Positions 33,735 through 43,157 are shown, counted from the first letter of the stretch. The stretch is 64,000 nt of DNA from Scandinavium manionii (GCF_024764775.1 NZ_JALIGC010000039.1:186001-250000); one strand, 5' to 3'. A program made the numbers and translations. Notes: a model not told the origin generated them from the letters alone.

Positions 33735-34733
33735 TTATTTTGTTCCGTTCAAAATGGCGTCGATAGCCGCAATTTCCTGCGCCGAAAACTGGCGGCTATT
33801 GAGCATACCCACCGCGTCATCAAGCTGCGCTGTCTTGCTGGCCCCGATCAGCACCGAGGTGATTTTGTCATCACGCAGCACCCAGGCCAGTGCCATCTGC
33901 GACAATTTCTGCCCACGCTGCTGCGCGATTTCATTCAGCTTGCGGGCCTTATCGACTTTCTCGTCGGTAATGCTATCCGCGTTCAGGAACTTACTCCCGC
34001 TGGCGGCGCGGGAATCCGCCGGAATGCCGTTCAGATAGCGGTCTGTCAGCTGCCCGCCGGCCAGCGGGGAAAAAGCAATCGAGCCGACGCCCTGTTCTTC
34101 AAGTAGATCCGTCAGGCCGTCTTCTACCCAGCGCTCGAACATTGAGTATTTCGGCTGGTGTATAAGACACGGCGTGCCGAGATCCTGCAAAATTGCAAAC
34201 GCCTCGCGGGCGCGGTCTGCCGGGTAATTGGAAAGGGCGACGTACAGCGCTTTACCCTGACGTACCACGTGGTCCAGTGCGCGCATGGTTTCTTCCAGCG
34301 GCGTTTCCGGGTCAGGACGGTGGTGATAGAAAATATCCACGTATTCCAGACCCATGCGCTTCAGGCTCTGGTCGAGGCTTGAAATCAGGTATTTGCGCGA
34401 ACCCCAGTCGCCATACGGGCCATCCCACATGGTGTAACCGGCTTTACTGGAAATAATCAGCTCATCGCGATAAGGCAGAAAATCTTCGCGCAGGATGCGA
34501 CCGAAATTGCTTTCGGCAGATCCCGGTGGTGGGCCGTAGTTGTTAGCGAGGTCAAAATGGGTGATCCCGAGATCGAACGCATGGCGCAACAGCTGACGGC
34601 TGGTTTCCAGTAATGTTTCATCGCCAAAGTTATGCCACAAGCCCAGCGAAATCGCCGGTAACTTCAGCCCGCTCCGGCCGCAGCGGTGATATTCCATGGC
34701 CTGATAGCGTGCCGCATTTGCCTGATAAACCAT
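33735..34733 (-). CDS. Aldo/keto reductase, YghZ (GAP reductase)-like
   Basis: A 332-residue aldo/keto reductase of the Kv-beta/YghZ type, an NADPH-dependent (alpha/beta)8 barrel. The catalytic tetrad can be placed: Asp and Tyr in FDLANNYGPPPGSAE, Lys in LIISSKAGY and His in IFYHHRPDPETP. The NADP-binding end has SVLIGASKTAQL. It resembles E. coli YghZ, which reduces L-glyceraldehyde 3-phosphate, but is a separate paralogue, so the substrate is open. The start MVYQANAAR is chosen because GGAGG lies five bases before it. It is divergent from ipdC; a role on aldehydes made by IpdC is possible but not shown. Confidence 0.87.
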   Translation of the reverse strand: MVYQANAARYQAMEYHRCGRSGLKLPAISLGLWHNFGDETLLETSRQLLRHAFDLGITHFDLANNYGPPPGSAESNFGRILREDFLPYRDELIISSKAGYTMWDGPYGDWGSRKYLISSLDQSLKRMGLEYVDIFYHHRPDPETPLEETMRALDHVVRQGKALYVALSNYPADRAREAFAILQDLGTPCLIHQPKYSMFERWVEDGLTDLLEEQGVGSIAFSPLAGGQLTDRYLNGIPADSRAASGSKFLNADSITDEKVDKARKLNEIAQQRGQKLSQMALAWVLRDDKITSVLIGASKTAQLDDAVGMLNSRQFSAQEIAAIDAILNGTK

Positions 34734-34757
34734 TAAAACCTCCAATGAGGAAAGGGT

Positions 34758-34773
34758 GTGTATACGTTTACAC
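34758..34773. promoter_or_regulatory. LacI/GalR-type operator candidate upstream of the aldo/keto reductase
   Basis: GTGTATACGTTTACAC is a 16-base palindrome with a central CG and one asymmetric pair of bases, close to the GalR/GalS operator consensus (GTGTAA.CG.TTACAC). It lies 25-40 bases upstream of the reductase ATG, where a repressor site would be expected. Confidence 0.55.
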
Positions 34774-34809
34774 TAATCAATGTTGCTACGAAGGTACACC
34801 CTTAAAATC

Positions 34810-34827
34810 TGTAAATTTAACTTTCCA
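34810..34827. promoter_or_regulatory. TyrR-box candidate in the ipdC upstream region
   Basis: TGTAAATTTAACTTTCCA matches the TyrR box TGTAAA-N6-TTTACA at 11 of 12 fixed positions. In Enterobacter cloacae ipdC is known to be activated by TyrR with aromatic amino acids. It lies about 80 bases before the ipdC start. Confidence 0.6.
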
Positions 34828-34907
34828 CTAACAAATTCTTATCCTTCTGGACAGACTTCGCGCATCTCTAATACTCAGAATATCTACGCGGCAAAAGGAA
34901 GATGGCT

Positions 34908-36569
34908 ATGCAATCGAATTACACAATCGCGGATTATTTGGTGGATCGTCTTGCCGAATGCGGTATTGACCATATGTTCGGCGTGCCGGGCGATTATAAT
35001 TTGCAGTTTCTCGACCATGTCATCGATCACCCAAAGCTGTGCTGGGTAGGTTGTGCGAACGAGCTTAACGCGGCCTATGCCGTCGATGGTTATGCCCGGA
35101 TACACGGCGCGGGCGTCCTGCTCACAACCTACGGTGTCGGGGAGCTCAGCGCGCTGAACGGCATTGCCGGGAGTTTTGCCGAATACGTGCCTGTTTTGCA
35201 TATCGTTGGCGCGCCGGGTACGGGTAGCCAACAGAAGGGCGAACTGCTGCACCACACCCTGGGCGATGGTAATTTCGGCCATTTTTTCGAAATGAGCATT
35301 CCGCTAAGCGTCGCCAGAGCGAAACTGACCGCCAGCAACGCCTGCCATGAAATCGACCGCGTGCTGCGGGAAATGCTCACCGAACGCCGTCCGGCGTACC
35401 TGATGTTACCGGCGGACGTCGCCAAAGCCCCGGCTACTGCGCCTGTAAACGTTCTCACTCTAGCGCCTATGAAGGCGGATAACAACGCGCTCGAGGTGTT
35501 TACGATGGCGGCCCGGCAGATGCTCATGCCCGCGAAGCGGGTTGCGATGCTGGCTGATTTTTTGGCCCAGCGTTATGGCCTGCAATCAATGCTCAGAAAC
35601 TGGGTGGCGTCGCAGCCGCTGGCACATGCCACGCTGCTGATGGGGAAAGGGCTGTTTGACGAGTATCAGGCAGGCTACGTCGGCACCTACAGTGGAGCCG
35701 CCAGCGCCGATGACACCCGCGCGGCGATTGAAGATGCCGACGCGATTTTGTGCATCGGTACTCGCTTCACCGACACCATCACCGCCGGGTTTACGCAACG
35801 TCTTCCGGCAGAGAAAACTATCGAACTGCAGCCGTTTTCGGCCCGCGTAGGTAAGCGCTGGTTCAGTAGTTTACCGATGGAACAGGCCGTTCAGGCGCTG
35901 CAATCGCTGTGCGAGGAACTCTCATCAGGCTGGACGGCACCGGCTTCGCAGAAGAAACCTGCGACGGGAAAATACAGCGGAGCGCTGAGTCAAAACAGTT
36001 TCTGGCAGGCGTTACAAGATGCGCTGCAGCCGGGGGACATCATTCTGGCGGATCAGGGCACGGCGGCTTTTGGCGCGGCTTCGCTCACGTTGCCTGCTGA
36101 TGCCACGCTGATTGTGCAGCCGCTATGGGGTTCAATTGGATTCACGCTGCCCGCCGCGTTTGGCGCGCAAACAGCGGCTCCGTCACGGCGCGTGGTGCTG
36201 GTCGTGGGCGATGGTGCGGCTCAGCTGACGGTGCAGGAAATTGGGTCGATGCTGCGCGACGGGCAGAAGCCGCTGATTTTGCTATTGAACAACGAAGGCT
36301 ACACGGTGGAGCGGGCGATTCACGGGCCGGGACAGCGTTACAACGATATCGCTCTGTGGAACTGGACCCAAATTCCGCAGGCGCTGAGCCTGAATTGTCA
36401 GGCACAAAGCTGGCGTGTGACGGAGACCGTGCAGCTCCGTGAAGTGCTGGAGTTGGCTTCTCGTTGCCAGCGGCTGACGTTTGTCGAAGTGGTGCTGCCG
36501 AAACTCGAAATTCCTGAACTGCTGCGGGCCGTAACCCAGGCGCTGGAGGCCCGCAACAATACGCAGTGA
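34908..36569 (+). CDS. ipdC: IpdC, indole-3-pyruvate decarboxylase
   Basis: A 553-residue ThDP-dependent decarboxylase that turns indole-3-pyruvate into indole-3-acetaldehyde, the key step of the indole-3-pyruvate route to the plant hormone IAA. The activating Glu is in VGCANELNAAYA (about residue 51), the paired active-site His in GELLHHTLGDG, and the ThDP-Mg2+ motif runs from VVGDGAAQLT to LLNNEGYTVE. It is clearly related to the E. cloacae enzyme from recall, with diverged stretches. ATG at 34908 is preferred over 34902 because AAGGAA at 34895-34900 is correctly spaced only for the former. Phenylpyruvate decarboxylation is an alternative activity. Confidence 0.92.
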   Translation: MQSNYTIADYLVDRLAECGIDHMFGVPGDYNLQFLDHVIDHPKLCWVGCANELNAAYAVDGYARIHGAGVLLTTYGVGELSALNGIAGSFAEYVPVLHIVGAPGTGSQQKGELLHHTLGDGNFGHFFEMSIPLSVARAKLTASNACHEIDRVLREMLTERRPAYLMLPADVAKAPATAPVNVLTLAPMKADNNALEVFTMAARQMLMPAKRVAMLADFLAQRYGLQSMLRNWVASQPLAHATLLMGKGLFDEYQAGYVGTYSGAASADDTRAAIEDADAILCIGTRFTDTITAGFTQRLPAEKTIELQPFSARVGKRWFSSLPMEQAVQALQSLCEELSSGWTAPASQKKPATGKYSGALSQNSFWQALQDALQPGDIILADQGTAAFGAASLTLPADATLIVQPLWGSIGFTLPAAFGAQTAAPSRRVVLVVGDGAAQLTVQEIGSMLRDGQKPLILLLNNEGYTVERAIHGPGQRYNDIALWNWTQIPQALSLNCQAQSWRVTETVQLREVLELASRCQRLTFVEVVLPKLEIPELLRAVTQALEARNNTQ

Positions 36570-36575
36570 CGGAGA

Positions 36576-37808
36576 TTAACGCGGCGGCTTGGCGATCATA
36601 ATCGGTTTGCCCGCCAGCAGTAGCCAGGCGGGCAGCATCACAATGCACAGCAGCGGCAGTAGGGTCGTGTCCGGCACAACCACGGCGGCCATAAACAGGC
36701 TCAGCCAGCCATCGCGGGTCACCACCAGAACCAGGCCAAGGATGGCACAGGAAATGGTGATCGCCGCCGGAACCGCCTCAACGTGCGCATGCAGCATCAG
36801 GCCAAGCGCCACGGCGACAAACACTGCCGGGAAAATACGCCCACCACGGAAACCGCTGGCGGCAGCAACCACCAGCGCCGCCAGTTTCATCACCGCAATC
36901 AGCATGAAATCGGTCGACGTGAGCGTCTGACTAAAGGCCAGCTGTTGCATTTCATCCAGCCCTTTAAACAGGGTAATCGGCCCGCCAAAGGCACCGATCA
37001 CCCCCAGCAGAAAGCCGCCCATTCCGAGGATCAGCACCGGATGTTTGAGTTTGTGCAAAAGGGTATGCAGGCGTGGCAGGCACCAGACCGCCACCATGCC
37101 GACGGCAATGGCGATGGCCGCGACGACAGCGCCGCTGAAAATGTCCACCAGGCGCATCTGGCTGTAATGGGCCACCGGTAAGGAAAATTGCGGATGGAAG
37201 AACAGGCTGGTGGTCAGTGCACCGGACGCGGCGGCAATCAGCGGGGCGAACAGTCGGTCCCAGAGGGGGATTTCGTCGTTGCCGCTCAGCATCTGCGAGA
37301 AAATGAGTGCGGCAGCGATAGGCGTGCCGAACAGGGCGCCGATAGTGCCGGAGGCGGCCAGAATGGTCCAGTCCATGGCCCCAACGCGTGGGAAAAAGCG
37401 GGCGCCGAGGGCGACGGCGAGTGCCACGTTCACCGACATAATCGGGTGTTCCGGGCCGAGGCTCACACCGCCTGCCAGGCCGAGGATCAGCGCGAGAATA
37501 AGGCCAGGCAGCGCCGATGGCAGCACCGGGGCGCCAATTAACGGCTCGGTTGCCGGGTCAGGGCCTGCGTGACCCGGGCTATAACGAATCACTAATCCAA
37601 CGGCGATACCGGTGGCGGTCAGCATGAAAATTATCCAGGTCGTGGAATCGACGTTCACGCCGAAACTCGTGGGAAGCGTGGACCACAACAGCCGTTGCAA
37701 TACGGCAGCAATTTTCATGATAACCACCAGAATCAGACTGGAGGCAATACCAATTATCAAGGCGGGAACCGATAACAGCAGCATGGTTCTGGCTCGCGGG
37801 TGGAGCAT
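36576..37808 (-). CDS. yfeO: YfeO, CLC-family ion channel/antiporter
   Basis: A 410-residue membrane protein of the CLC chloride channel/antiporter family, close to E. coli YfeO (418). About ten hydrophobic segments are visible. The ion-path motifs are present in altered form: GVSLGPEHPIMSV replaces the usual GREGP loop and FRGGRIFPAVF matches the third motif. Whether it moves chloride, fluoride or another ion is not known. It is convergent with ipdC (6-base gap) and divergent from glk. Confidence 0.9.
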   Translation of the reverse strand: MLHPRARTMLLLSVPALIIGIASSLILVVIMKIAAVLQRLLWSTLPTSFGVNVDSTTWIIFMLTATGIAVGLVIRYSPGHAGPDPATEPLIGAPVLPSALPGLILALILGLAGGVSLGPEHPIMSVNVALAVALGARFFPRVGAMDWTILAASGTIGALFGTPIAAALIFSQMLSGNDEIPLWDRLFAPLIAAASGALTTSLFFHPQFSLPVAHYSQMRLVDIFSGAVVAAIAIAVGMVAVWCLPRLHTLLHKLKHPVLILGMGGFLLGVIGAFGGPITLFKGLDEMQQLAFSQTLTSTDFMLIAVMKLAALVVAAASGFRGGRIFPAVFVAVALGLMLHAHVEAVPAAITISCAILGLVLVVTRDGWLSLFMAAVVVPDTTLLPLLCIVMLPAWLLLAGKPIMIAKPPR

Positions 37809-37878
37809 AGTGATTTCCTTTTAACTCTGAGCGCGCAACACTTTGCCGCCAAATGATGAAACCTTCATTGCAATTGGT

Positions 37879-37892
37879 GCTGAAACGGTAAA
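37879..37892 (+). promoter_or_regulatory. Cra (FruR) site upstream of glk
   Basis: GCTGAAACGGTAAA matches the Cra consensus RSTGAAWCSNTHHW at every position. It lies about 120 bases before the glk start in the yfeO-glk gap. Cra represses glk in E. coli. Confidence 0.65.
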
Positions 37893-38012
37893 GTTATTGT
37901 GTGACCGGGATCGATAAATCGTGGGCACTACTGTGTTGATCGTTGTTGTTATGTCGCCATGAATTTACAGTGTGCCAAAGACTTATTCAGACTTTAGCGG
38001 AGCAGTAACAGA

Positions 38013-38978
38013 ATGACAAAGTTTGCGTTAACGGGTGATGTCGGCGGGACGAATGCCCGACTGGCACTGTGCAATCTGGCCAACGGCGAGATTACACAAG
38101 CGAAAACCTATTCCGGGCTGGATTATCCAAGCCTTGAAGCGGTAGTGCGGGTTTACCTTGATGAACAAAAGGTTGACGTAAAAGAGGGCTGCATCGCAAT
38201 AGCCTGTCCAATTACCGGCGACTGGGTGGCAATGACCAACCACACCTGGGCGTTCTCCATCGAAGAGATGAAGAACAATCTGGGCTTTACGCATCTGGAA
38301 ATTATTAACGACTTTACCGCTGTTTCCATGGCGATTCCGATGCTGAAAAAAGAGCACCTGATTCAGTTCGGCGGTAAAGAGCCGGTGGAAGGTAAGCCGA
38401 TTGCCGTGTACGGCGCGGGAACGGGTTTGGGCGTTGCGCACCTGGTTCACGTGGACAAACGCTGGGTGAGCCTGCCGGGCGAAGGCGGCCACGTAGACTA
38501 CGCGCCGAACAGCGAAGAAGAGGGCATCATTCTGGAAGAGCTGCGCGCCGAGCTGGGGCATGTTTCCGCCGAGCGCGTGCTGTCTGGCCCAGGGCTGGTG
38601 TATCTGTACCGTGCGATTGTTAAATCAGACGGTCGTTTGCCGGAAAATCTACAGCCGAAAGACGTCACCGAACGCGCGCTGGATGCTTCCTGCATCGACT
38701 GCCGTCGAGCGCTGTCGCTGTTCTGCGTGATCCTCGGCCGCTTTGGCGGCAACCTGGCGTTGACGCTCGGCACCTTTGGCGGCGTGTATATCGCCGGGGG
38801 CATCGTGCCGCGTTTCCTCGAATTCTTTAAATCGTCCGGTTTCCGCGGTGGGTTTGAGGACAAAGGGCGTTTCAAATCTTACGTGCAGGACATTCCTGTG
38901 TTCCTGATCGTGCACGACAATCCCGGTCTGATTGGTTCCGGGGCGCACCTGCGCCAGTCGCTGGGGCAAATTCTCTGA
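38013..38978 (+). CDS. glk: Glk, glucokinase
   Basis: A 321-residue cytoplasmic glucokinase, identical in length to E. coli Glk, which phosphorylates free glucose (for example from trehalose, maltose or lactose breakdown) with ATP. The phosphate-1 motif GDVGGTNARLAL is at residue 8, the sugar-binding IINDFTAVSMAI follows near 95, the adenosine-region YGAGTGLGVAHL near 135 and the GEGGHVDYAP glucose loop near 155. It is divergent from yfeO and convergent with ypdB across a shared hairpin. Confidence 0.97.
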   Translation: MTKFALTGDVGGTNARLALCNLANGEITQAKTYSGLDYPSLEAVVRVYLDEQKVDVKEGCIAIACPITGDWVAMTNHTWAFSIEEMKNNLGFTHLEIINDFTAVSMAIPMLKKEHLIQFGGKEPVEGKPIAVYGAGTGLGVAHLVHVDKRWVSLPGEGGHVDYAPNSEEEGIILEELRAELGHVSAERVLSGPGLVYLYRAIVKSDGRLPENLQPKDVTERALDASCIDCRRALSLFCVILGRFGGNLALTLGTFGGVYIAGGIVPRFLEFFKSSGFRGGFEDKGRFKSYVQDIPVFLIVHDNPGLIGSGAHLRQSLGQIL

Positions 38979-38999
38979 GTGGATTTTCCTGAGATGAAT

Positions 39000-39023
39000 A
39001 AGGCGCCATTGGCGCCTTTTTTT
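39000..39023. terminator. Terminator between glk and ypdB
   Basis: AAGGCGCC, loop ATT, GGCGCCTT then TTTTT, running into the ypdB stop codon. Confidence 0.87.
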
Positions 39024-39756
39024 ACAAATGCATCAGCTGGCGAAACTCTTTCACTTTGCTGCGACTGACCGGCACCTGAAAATCGAGATCGCGTAATCTG
39101 AGAATGTAGGTGTTATTAAACCACGGCTCGATTTCTCGGATTTTATTCAGATTAACGCAGTACGAGCGATGGCAGCGGAAGAAATGCGCCGCCGGAAGCT
39201 TGCTGCAAAACTCGGTAATGTTCATCGGCATCACCCACGACTCGCGTCGGGTATACACGAAGGTCATTTTCTCGTGCGCTTCGGCGTAATAGATATCGTG
39301 GATAGAGGTCACGAAAATCTTCTCATCACGGATCAGGTTGATGGTGTCGTTTTCTCGCTGAGGACTCGCTGCGCTGCTATTGCTCCCCGACTGCTGTTGC
39401 CAGGCGTTTTCCAGCTTTTGCAGCATCGTGACGATGCGCGATTCCTGATACGGCTTGAGAATGTAATCGAAGGCTTCCAGTTCAAACGCTTCCACCGCAT
39501 GTTCTTTCCACGCGGTGATAAACACGATAAAAGGCTTATGGGCGAACTGGCTGATGTTCTGCGCCAGCAGCACGCCGTCGAGCGACGGTATATTGATGTC
39601 GAGAAAAATGGCATCGACCTTGTTGTGCTGCAAAAACTTCAGCACGTCCAGCCCATCATCAAACGTGCCGACAATCTCCATCTGGCTGTGTTCTTTAACC
39701 AGCCAGGTCAGCTCCTGCTGAGCAAGCACTTCATCTTCAACAATGATGACTTTCAT
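39022..39756 (-). CDS. ypdB: YpdB (PyrR), LytTR-family response regulator
   Basis: A 244-residue response regulator. The receiver domain has EDEV near residue 10, the phospho-acceptor Asp in DAIFLDINIPSLDG (about residue 53), a conserved Thr and a Lys in YILKPYQES. The C-terminal LytTR DNA-binding domain covers about residues 140-244 (FFRCHRSYCVNLNKI, then PVSRSKVKEF). With YpdA it forms the pyruvate-sensing BtsSR-like system that in E. coli induces yhjX. It lies downstream of ypdA with a 9-base gap. Confidence 0.94.
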   Translation of the reverse strand: MKVIIVEDEVLAQQELTWLVKEHSQMEIVGTFDDGLDVLKFLQHNKVDAIFLDINIPSLDGVLLAQNISQFAHKPFIVFITAWKEHAVEAFELEAFDYILKPYQESRIVTMLQKLENAWQQQSGSNSSAASPQRENDTINLIRDEKIFVTSIHDIYYAEAHEKMTFVYTRRESWVMPMNITEFCSKLPAAHFFRCHRSYCVNLNKIREIEPWFNNTYILRLRDLDFQVPVSRSKVKEFRQLMHL

Positions 39757-39765
39757 ATTCCGTCC

Positions 39766-41463
39766 TTATGACAGCAGGCTTGCAGTGGAGGGGGACGGCG
39801 TGCGCTGGTTTGGCACATAAAACGCAATCTCGGTGCCGGGCTCAAGACGGCGAATATGCAGACCTTCGCCATACAGCAGCGTCACGCGGTGATGCACATT
39901 GAGCAGGCCAATTTTATTGCCTGGCATCTCGTTCGCCTCAACGCGGGCAATCACCGCCGGGTCGATGCCGTGCCCGGTATCCCGCACGCTGATTCGCACG
40001 CGGTTCCCGCTTTCACTGATGCTGATGGTCACCACGCCTTTCCCTTTGCAGGGCTGGATGCCGTGCACAATCGCGTTTTCGACCAGCGGCTGGATCAGCA
40101 GGCTTGGGATCATGCAGTTTACTTCATCGTCGATGTCGTAAATCACCGTCAGCTTGTCACCAAAGCGCGCCTGTTCGATGGCGATGTAATCCTTAATTTG
40201 GTACAGCTCTTTGCGAATATCGATCTGCTCGTCGTCCTTCAACTCAATGTTATAGCGCAGATAACGCGACAGATTGAAAATCAGCTGCCGGGCGGTGTCT
40301 GGATTGAGGCGAATCGACGACGAAATGGCGTTCAGCGCGTTAAACAGGAAATGAGGATTAATTTTACTTTGCAGCGCCCGCAGCTCTGCCTTATTTGCCA
40401 TTTCACGTAATTGCTCGGTGCGGGACACTTCGAGCTGAGTCGAGATTATCTGTGACAGGCCCACCGCCATTTCCTGTAGCGAGGACGTTATCTGGTGCGC
40501 GGGGCGGTAATAGATTTTTAGCGTGCCGGTGACCACGCCTTTTTCCCACAGCGGGATGATCATGATTGAATGGATCTCCGGTGTGCGGTAGGCCACGTCG
40601 TCATTGCGGATAATGATTTTTCCGTCGCTCAGCGCCTGGCGGGTTCGCGGGCTTATCCCCAAATCATTCTTTTTGTAATTGGTTTCTCCGAGGCCGACGT
40701 AGGCCAACACTTTCTCATTATCGGTAATCGCCACCGCATCTGCGTCAATATCCCGGCGAATAATGTCGCAGACCTGGCGCAGGGATTCGCTATTCACGTT
40801 ACGAAACAGCGGAAGCGTTTTGTTGGCTATTTCCAGAGCGAGCTTGGCCTGCCTTGCGGCGATGGCCTCTTTTTCCCCTTCAACGCTGCGTACCAGCAGT
40901 ACGATAAAACCGATACACACGCTGCCGAGGATCATCGGCACGCCAATTTTTGAAACGATATCGAACCCGAGTTGCATCGTCGGCGCCCAGACGATAACGA
41001 GGATCATGGTCAGCGTTTCGCACAGCATCCCGGCGAGGATCCCGACGCGCCAGTGTTGCACCTTGGGGACTTTGCAGTGTATCCAGCCGGAGAGCAGACC
41101 GGCGATAATGCTGGTTATAAAGCAGGGCACGGCGGTGACGCCGCCGATATCTATCAGATAGCGGTGCGTACCGGCGATAAGGCCGGTAATGGCGCCGACC
41201 CACGGGCCAAACAGAATGCCGCCGGACATCACCGCAATCACCCGCACATTCACCAGCGAGCCTTCCACATGCACGCCAGACCATGTGCTGAATAGCGCGA
41301 ACAGCGAGAAGATGGCAGTGACGGCGAGCAGCTCCTTCGGCGTATGGGCAGATTTATGCAGCAGCTCGCGGAACAGGCGGATGCGGATAAGGAAAAACAG
41401 GCAAATCAGCATCAGGGCGGCTCTGTCAAAGACCGCCAGCAGCATAGTAAAGATTTCGTGCAT
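39766..41463 (-). CDS. ypdA: YpdA (PyrS), LytS-type sensor histidine kinase
   Basis: A 565-residue sensor kinase. Five or six N-terminal membrane segments form the 5TM-5TMR_LYT domain (residues ~5-200), followed by a GAF domain (residues ~220-345) and a LytS-type kinase with phospho-acceptor His in KINPHFLFNALNAISSSIR. The ATP-binding part has PLVENAIVHG and DTGHGIDP. The start MHEIFTM at 41463 matches E. coli and is chosen over an in-frame upstream ATG at 41526. It is the first gene of ypdAB; the downstream E. coli gene ypdC is absent here, since glk follows. Confidence 0.94.
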   Translation of the reverse strand: MHEIFTMLLAVFDRAALMLICLFFLIRIRLFRELLHKSAHTPKELLAVTAIFSLFALFSTWSGVHVEGSLVNVRVIAVMSGGILFGPWVGAITGLIAGTHRYLIDIGGVTAVPCFITSIIAGLLSGWIHCKVPKVQHWRVGILAGMLCETLTMILVIVWAPTMQLGFDIVSKIGVPMILGSVCIGFIVLLVRSVEGEKEAIAARQAKLALEIANKTLPLFRNVNSESLRQVCDIIRRDIDADAVAITDNEKVLAYVGLGETNYKKNDLGISPRTRQALSDGKIIIRNDDVAYRTPEIHSIMIIPLWEKGVVTGTLKIYYRPAHQITSSLQEMAVGLSQIISTQLEVSRTEQLREMANKAELRALQSKINPHFLFNALNAISSSIRLNPDTARQLIFNLSRYLRYNIELKDDEQIDIRKELYQIKDYIAIEQARFGDKLTVIYDIDDEVNCMIPSLLIQPLVENAIVHGIQPCKGKGVVTISISESGNRVRISVRDTGHGIDPAVIARVEANEMPGNKIGLLNVHHRVTLLYGEGLHIRRLEPGTEIAFYVPNQRTPSPSTASLLS

Positions 41464-41849
41464 GAGTGCGCCGTATGTATCACTGAAAGTAATATGATAA
41501 AAAACCTGGCGAGGGATAGCCAGCAATCACGTGGATTAGGGAACGGGGAAAAGACTCACTTTTAAAAGGGGATTGTTGTTTCGGTCTCAGCACAGGGGGA
41601 AATACGGGGCAAGTGCGCGCTCTGAAGTAAACCAATTGATATCACTGTGTAAATAGTATTTTGCTGTAAAGCAGATATCAGGCAGCGGGCATTGCCTCTT
41701 ATCGGATATCACTTCCTCATTTTAGCTGCATGAATTATTTTTCCCAAACCCTCTCGACAGCAGGAAAAACTTCGGGTTATTTTCATTCATGCCACACAGG
41801 TGGCAGCGTCGCTCGGACGGTCCGGGCGCTCACGTTATCCGAGGAAATT
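41464..41849 (+). promoter_or_regulatory. ypdA-alaC divergent control region
   Basis: 386 bases without a convincing gene. Three copies of GATATCA lie at 41638-41644, 41674-41680 and 41705-41711, spaced about three helical turns apart; two are followed by C. They are candidate binding sites upstream of alaC. In E. coli alaC is activated by SgrR; I cannot say whether these copies are SgrR sites. GAGG at 41841 is the alaC ribosome-binding site. Confidence 0.35.
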
Positions 41850-43088
41850 ATGGCTGACTCCAGTCCTGAACGTCGTTTTACCCGTATCGACAGGCTTCCC
41901 CCTTACGTATTCAATATCACAGCTGAGCTGAAAATGGCTGCGCGTCGGCGCGGCGAAGACATTATCGACTTCAGCATGGGTAATCCCGACGGGGCTACGC
42001 CGCCGCATATCGTCGAAAAACTCTGTACCGTGGCTCAGCGCCCGGATACCCATGGCTACTCCACGTCTCGCGGGATCCCACGCCTGCGCCGGGCGATTTC
42101 GCGCTGGTATAAAGACCGTTATGACGTTGAAATTGACCCCGAAAGCGAAGCTATCGTCACCATCGGTTCGAAAGAGGGGTTGGCGCACCTGATGCTGGCG
42201 ACGCTGGATCACGGTGATACCGTGCTGGTGCCGAACCCAAGCTATCCGATTCATATTTATGGCGCTGTGATTGCCGGGGCGCAGGTGCGTTCCGTGCCGC
42301 TGGTGGAAGGCGTCGACTTCTTTAACGAACTCGAACGCGCCATTCGTGAAAGTTACCCGAAACCGAAGATGATGATCCTCGGCTTCCCGTCGAACCCGAC
42401 CGCGCAGTGCGTTGAGCTGGATTTCTTCGAGAAAGTAGTCGCGCTGGCGAAGCGCTACAACGTGCTGGTGGTGCATGATTTAGCCTACGCCGATATCGTT
42501 TACGACGGCTGGAAAGCGCCGTCGATCATGGAGGTTCCTGGCGCACGTGATGTCGCTGTGGAGTTCTTCACGCTGTCGAAAAGCTACAACATGGCAGGCT
42601 GGCGCATCGGTTTCATGGTCGGCAACAAAGAGCTGGTTAACGCACTGGCCCGTATCAAAAGCTATCATGATTACGGTACCTTTACGCCGCTGCAGGTGGC
42701 GGCGATTGCTGCACTGGAAGGCGATCAGCAGTGCGTGCTGGATATCGCTGAGCAGTACCGTCGCCGTCGTGACGTGCTGGTTAAAGGCTTGCATGAGGCC
42801 GGATGGATGGTCGACATGCCGAAGGCGTCGATGTACGTCTGGGCGAAAATACCGGAACAGTACGCCGCAATGGGCTCGCTGGAGTTTGCGAAAAAGATGC
42901 TGCAGGACGCGAAAGTCTGCGTTTCACCGGGGGTTGGTTTTGGCGACTACGGCGACACGCACGTGCGCTTTGCGTTGATTGAAAACCGGGACCGAATCCG
43001 TCAGGCCGTTCGTGGAATTAAAGCGATGTTCCGCGCCGACGGTCTGCTGCCGGTTTCCGGCAAGTCCGCGACGGAAAGTACCGAGTAA
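41850..43088 (+). CDS. alaC: AlaC, glutamate-pyruvate aminotransferase
   Basis: A 412-residue fold-type I PLP aminotransferase, the same length as E. coli AlaC (YfdZ), one of the main enzymes that make alanine from pyruvate and glutamate. The PLP Lys is in TLSKSYNMAGWRIGF (about residue 243), the Asn and Pro of GFPSNPTAQC contact the cofactor, and the conserved Arg near the end (THVRFALIEN) binds the substrate carboxylate. The start MADSSPERR is chosen over an upstream in-frame ATG at 41730 because GAGG lies six bases before it. A shared hairpin separates it from ypdK. Confidence 0.95.
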   Translation: MADSSPERRFTRIDRLPPYVFNITAELKMAARRRGEDIIDFSMGNPDGATPPHIVEKLCTVAQRPDTHGYSTSRGIPRLRRAISRWYKDRYDVEIDPESEAIVTIGSKEGLAHLMLATLDHGDTVLVPNPSYPIHIYGAVIAGAQVRSVPLVEGVDFFNELERAIRESYPKPKMMILGFPSNPTAQCVELDFFEKVVALAKRYNVLVVHDLAYADIVYDGWKAPSIMEVPGARDVAVEFFTLSKSYNMAGWRIGFMVGNKELVNALARIKSYHDYGTFTPLQVAAIAALEGDQQCVLDIAEQYRRRRDVLVKGLHEAGWMVDMPKASMYVWAKIPEQYAAMGSLEFAKKMLQDAKVCVSPGVGFGDYGDTHVRFALIENRDRIRQAVRGIKAMFRADGLLPVSGKSATESTE

Positions 43089-43116
43089 TTCTCTGGTCGT
43101 CACGCTTTAGAAATGC

Positions 43117-43145
43117 AAACAGGAGCCAAATGGCTCCTGTTTTTT
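43117..43145. terminator. Terminator between alaC and ypdK
   Basis: AAACAGGAGCCA, AA, TGGCTCCTGTTTTTT: an 11-12 bp stem followed by T6, 28 bases after the alaC stop, symmetric enough to also end ypdK transcripts. Confidence 0.88.
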
Positions 43146-43157
43146 GCATGCTCAGGT

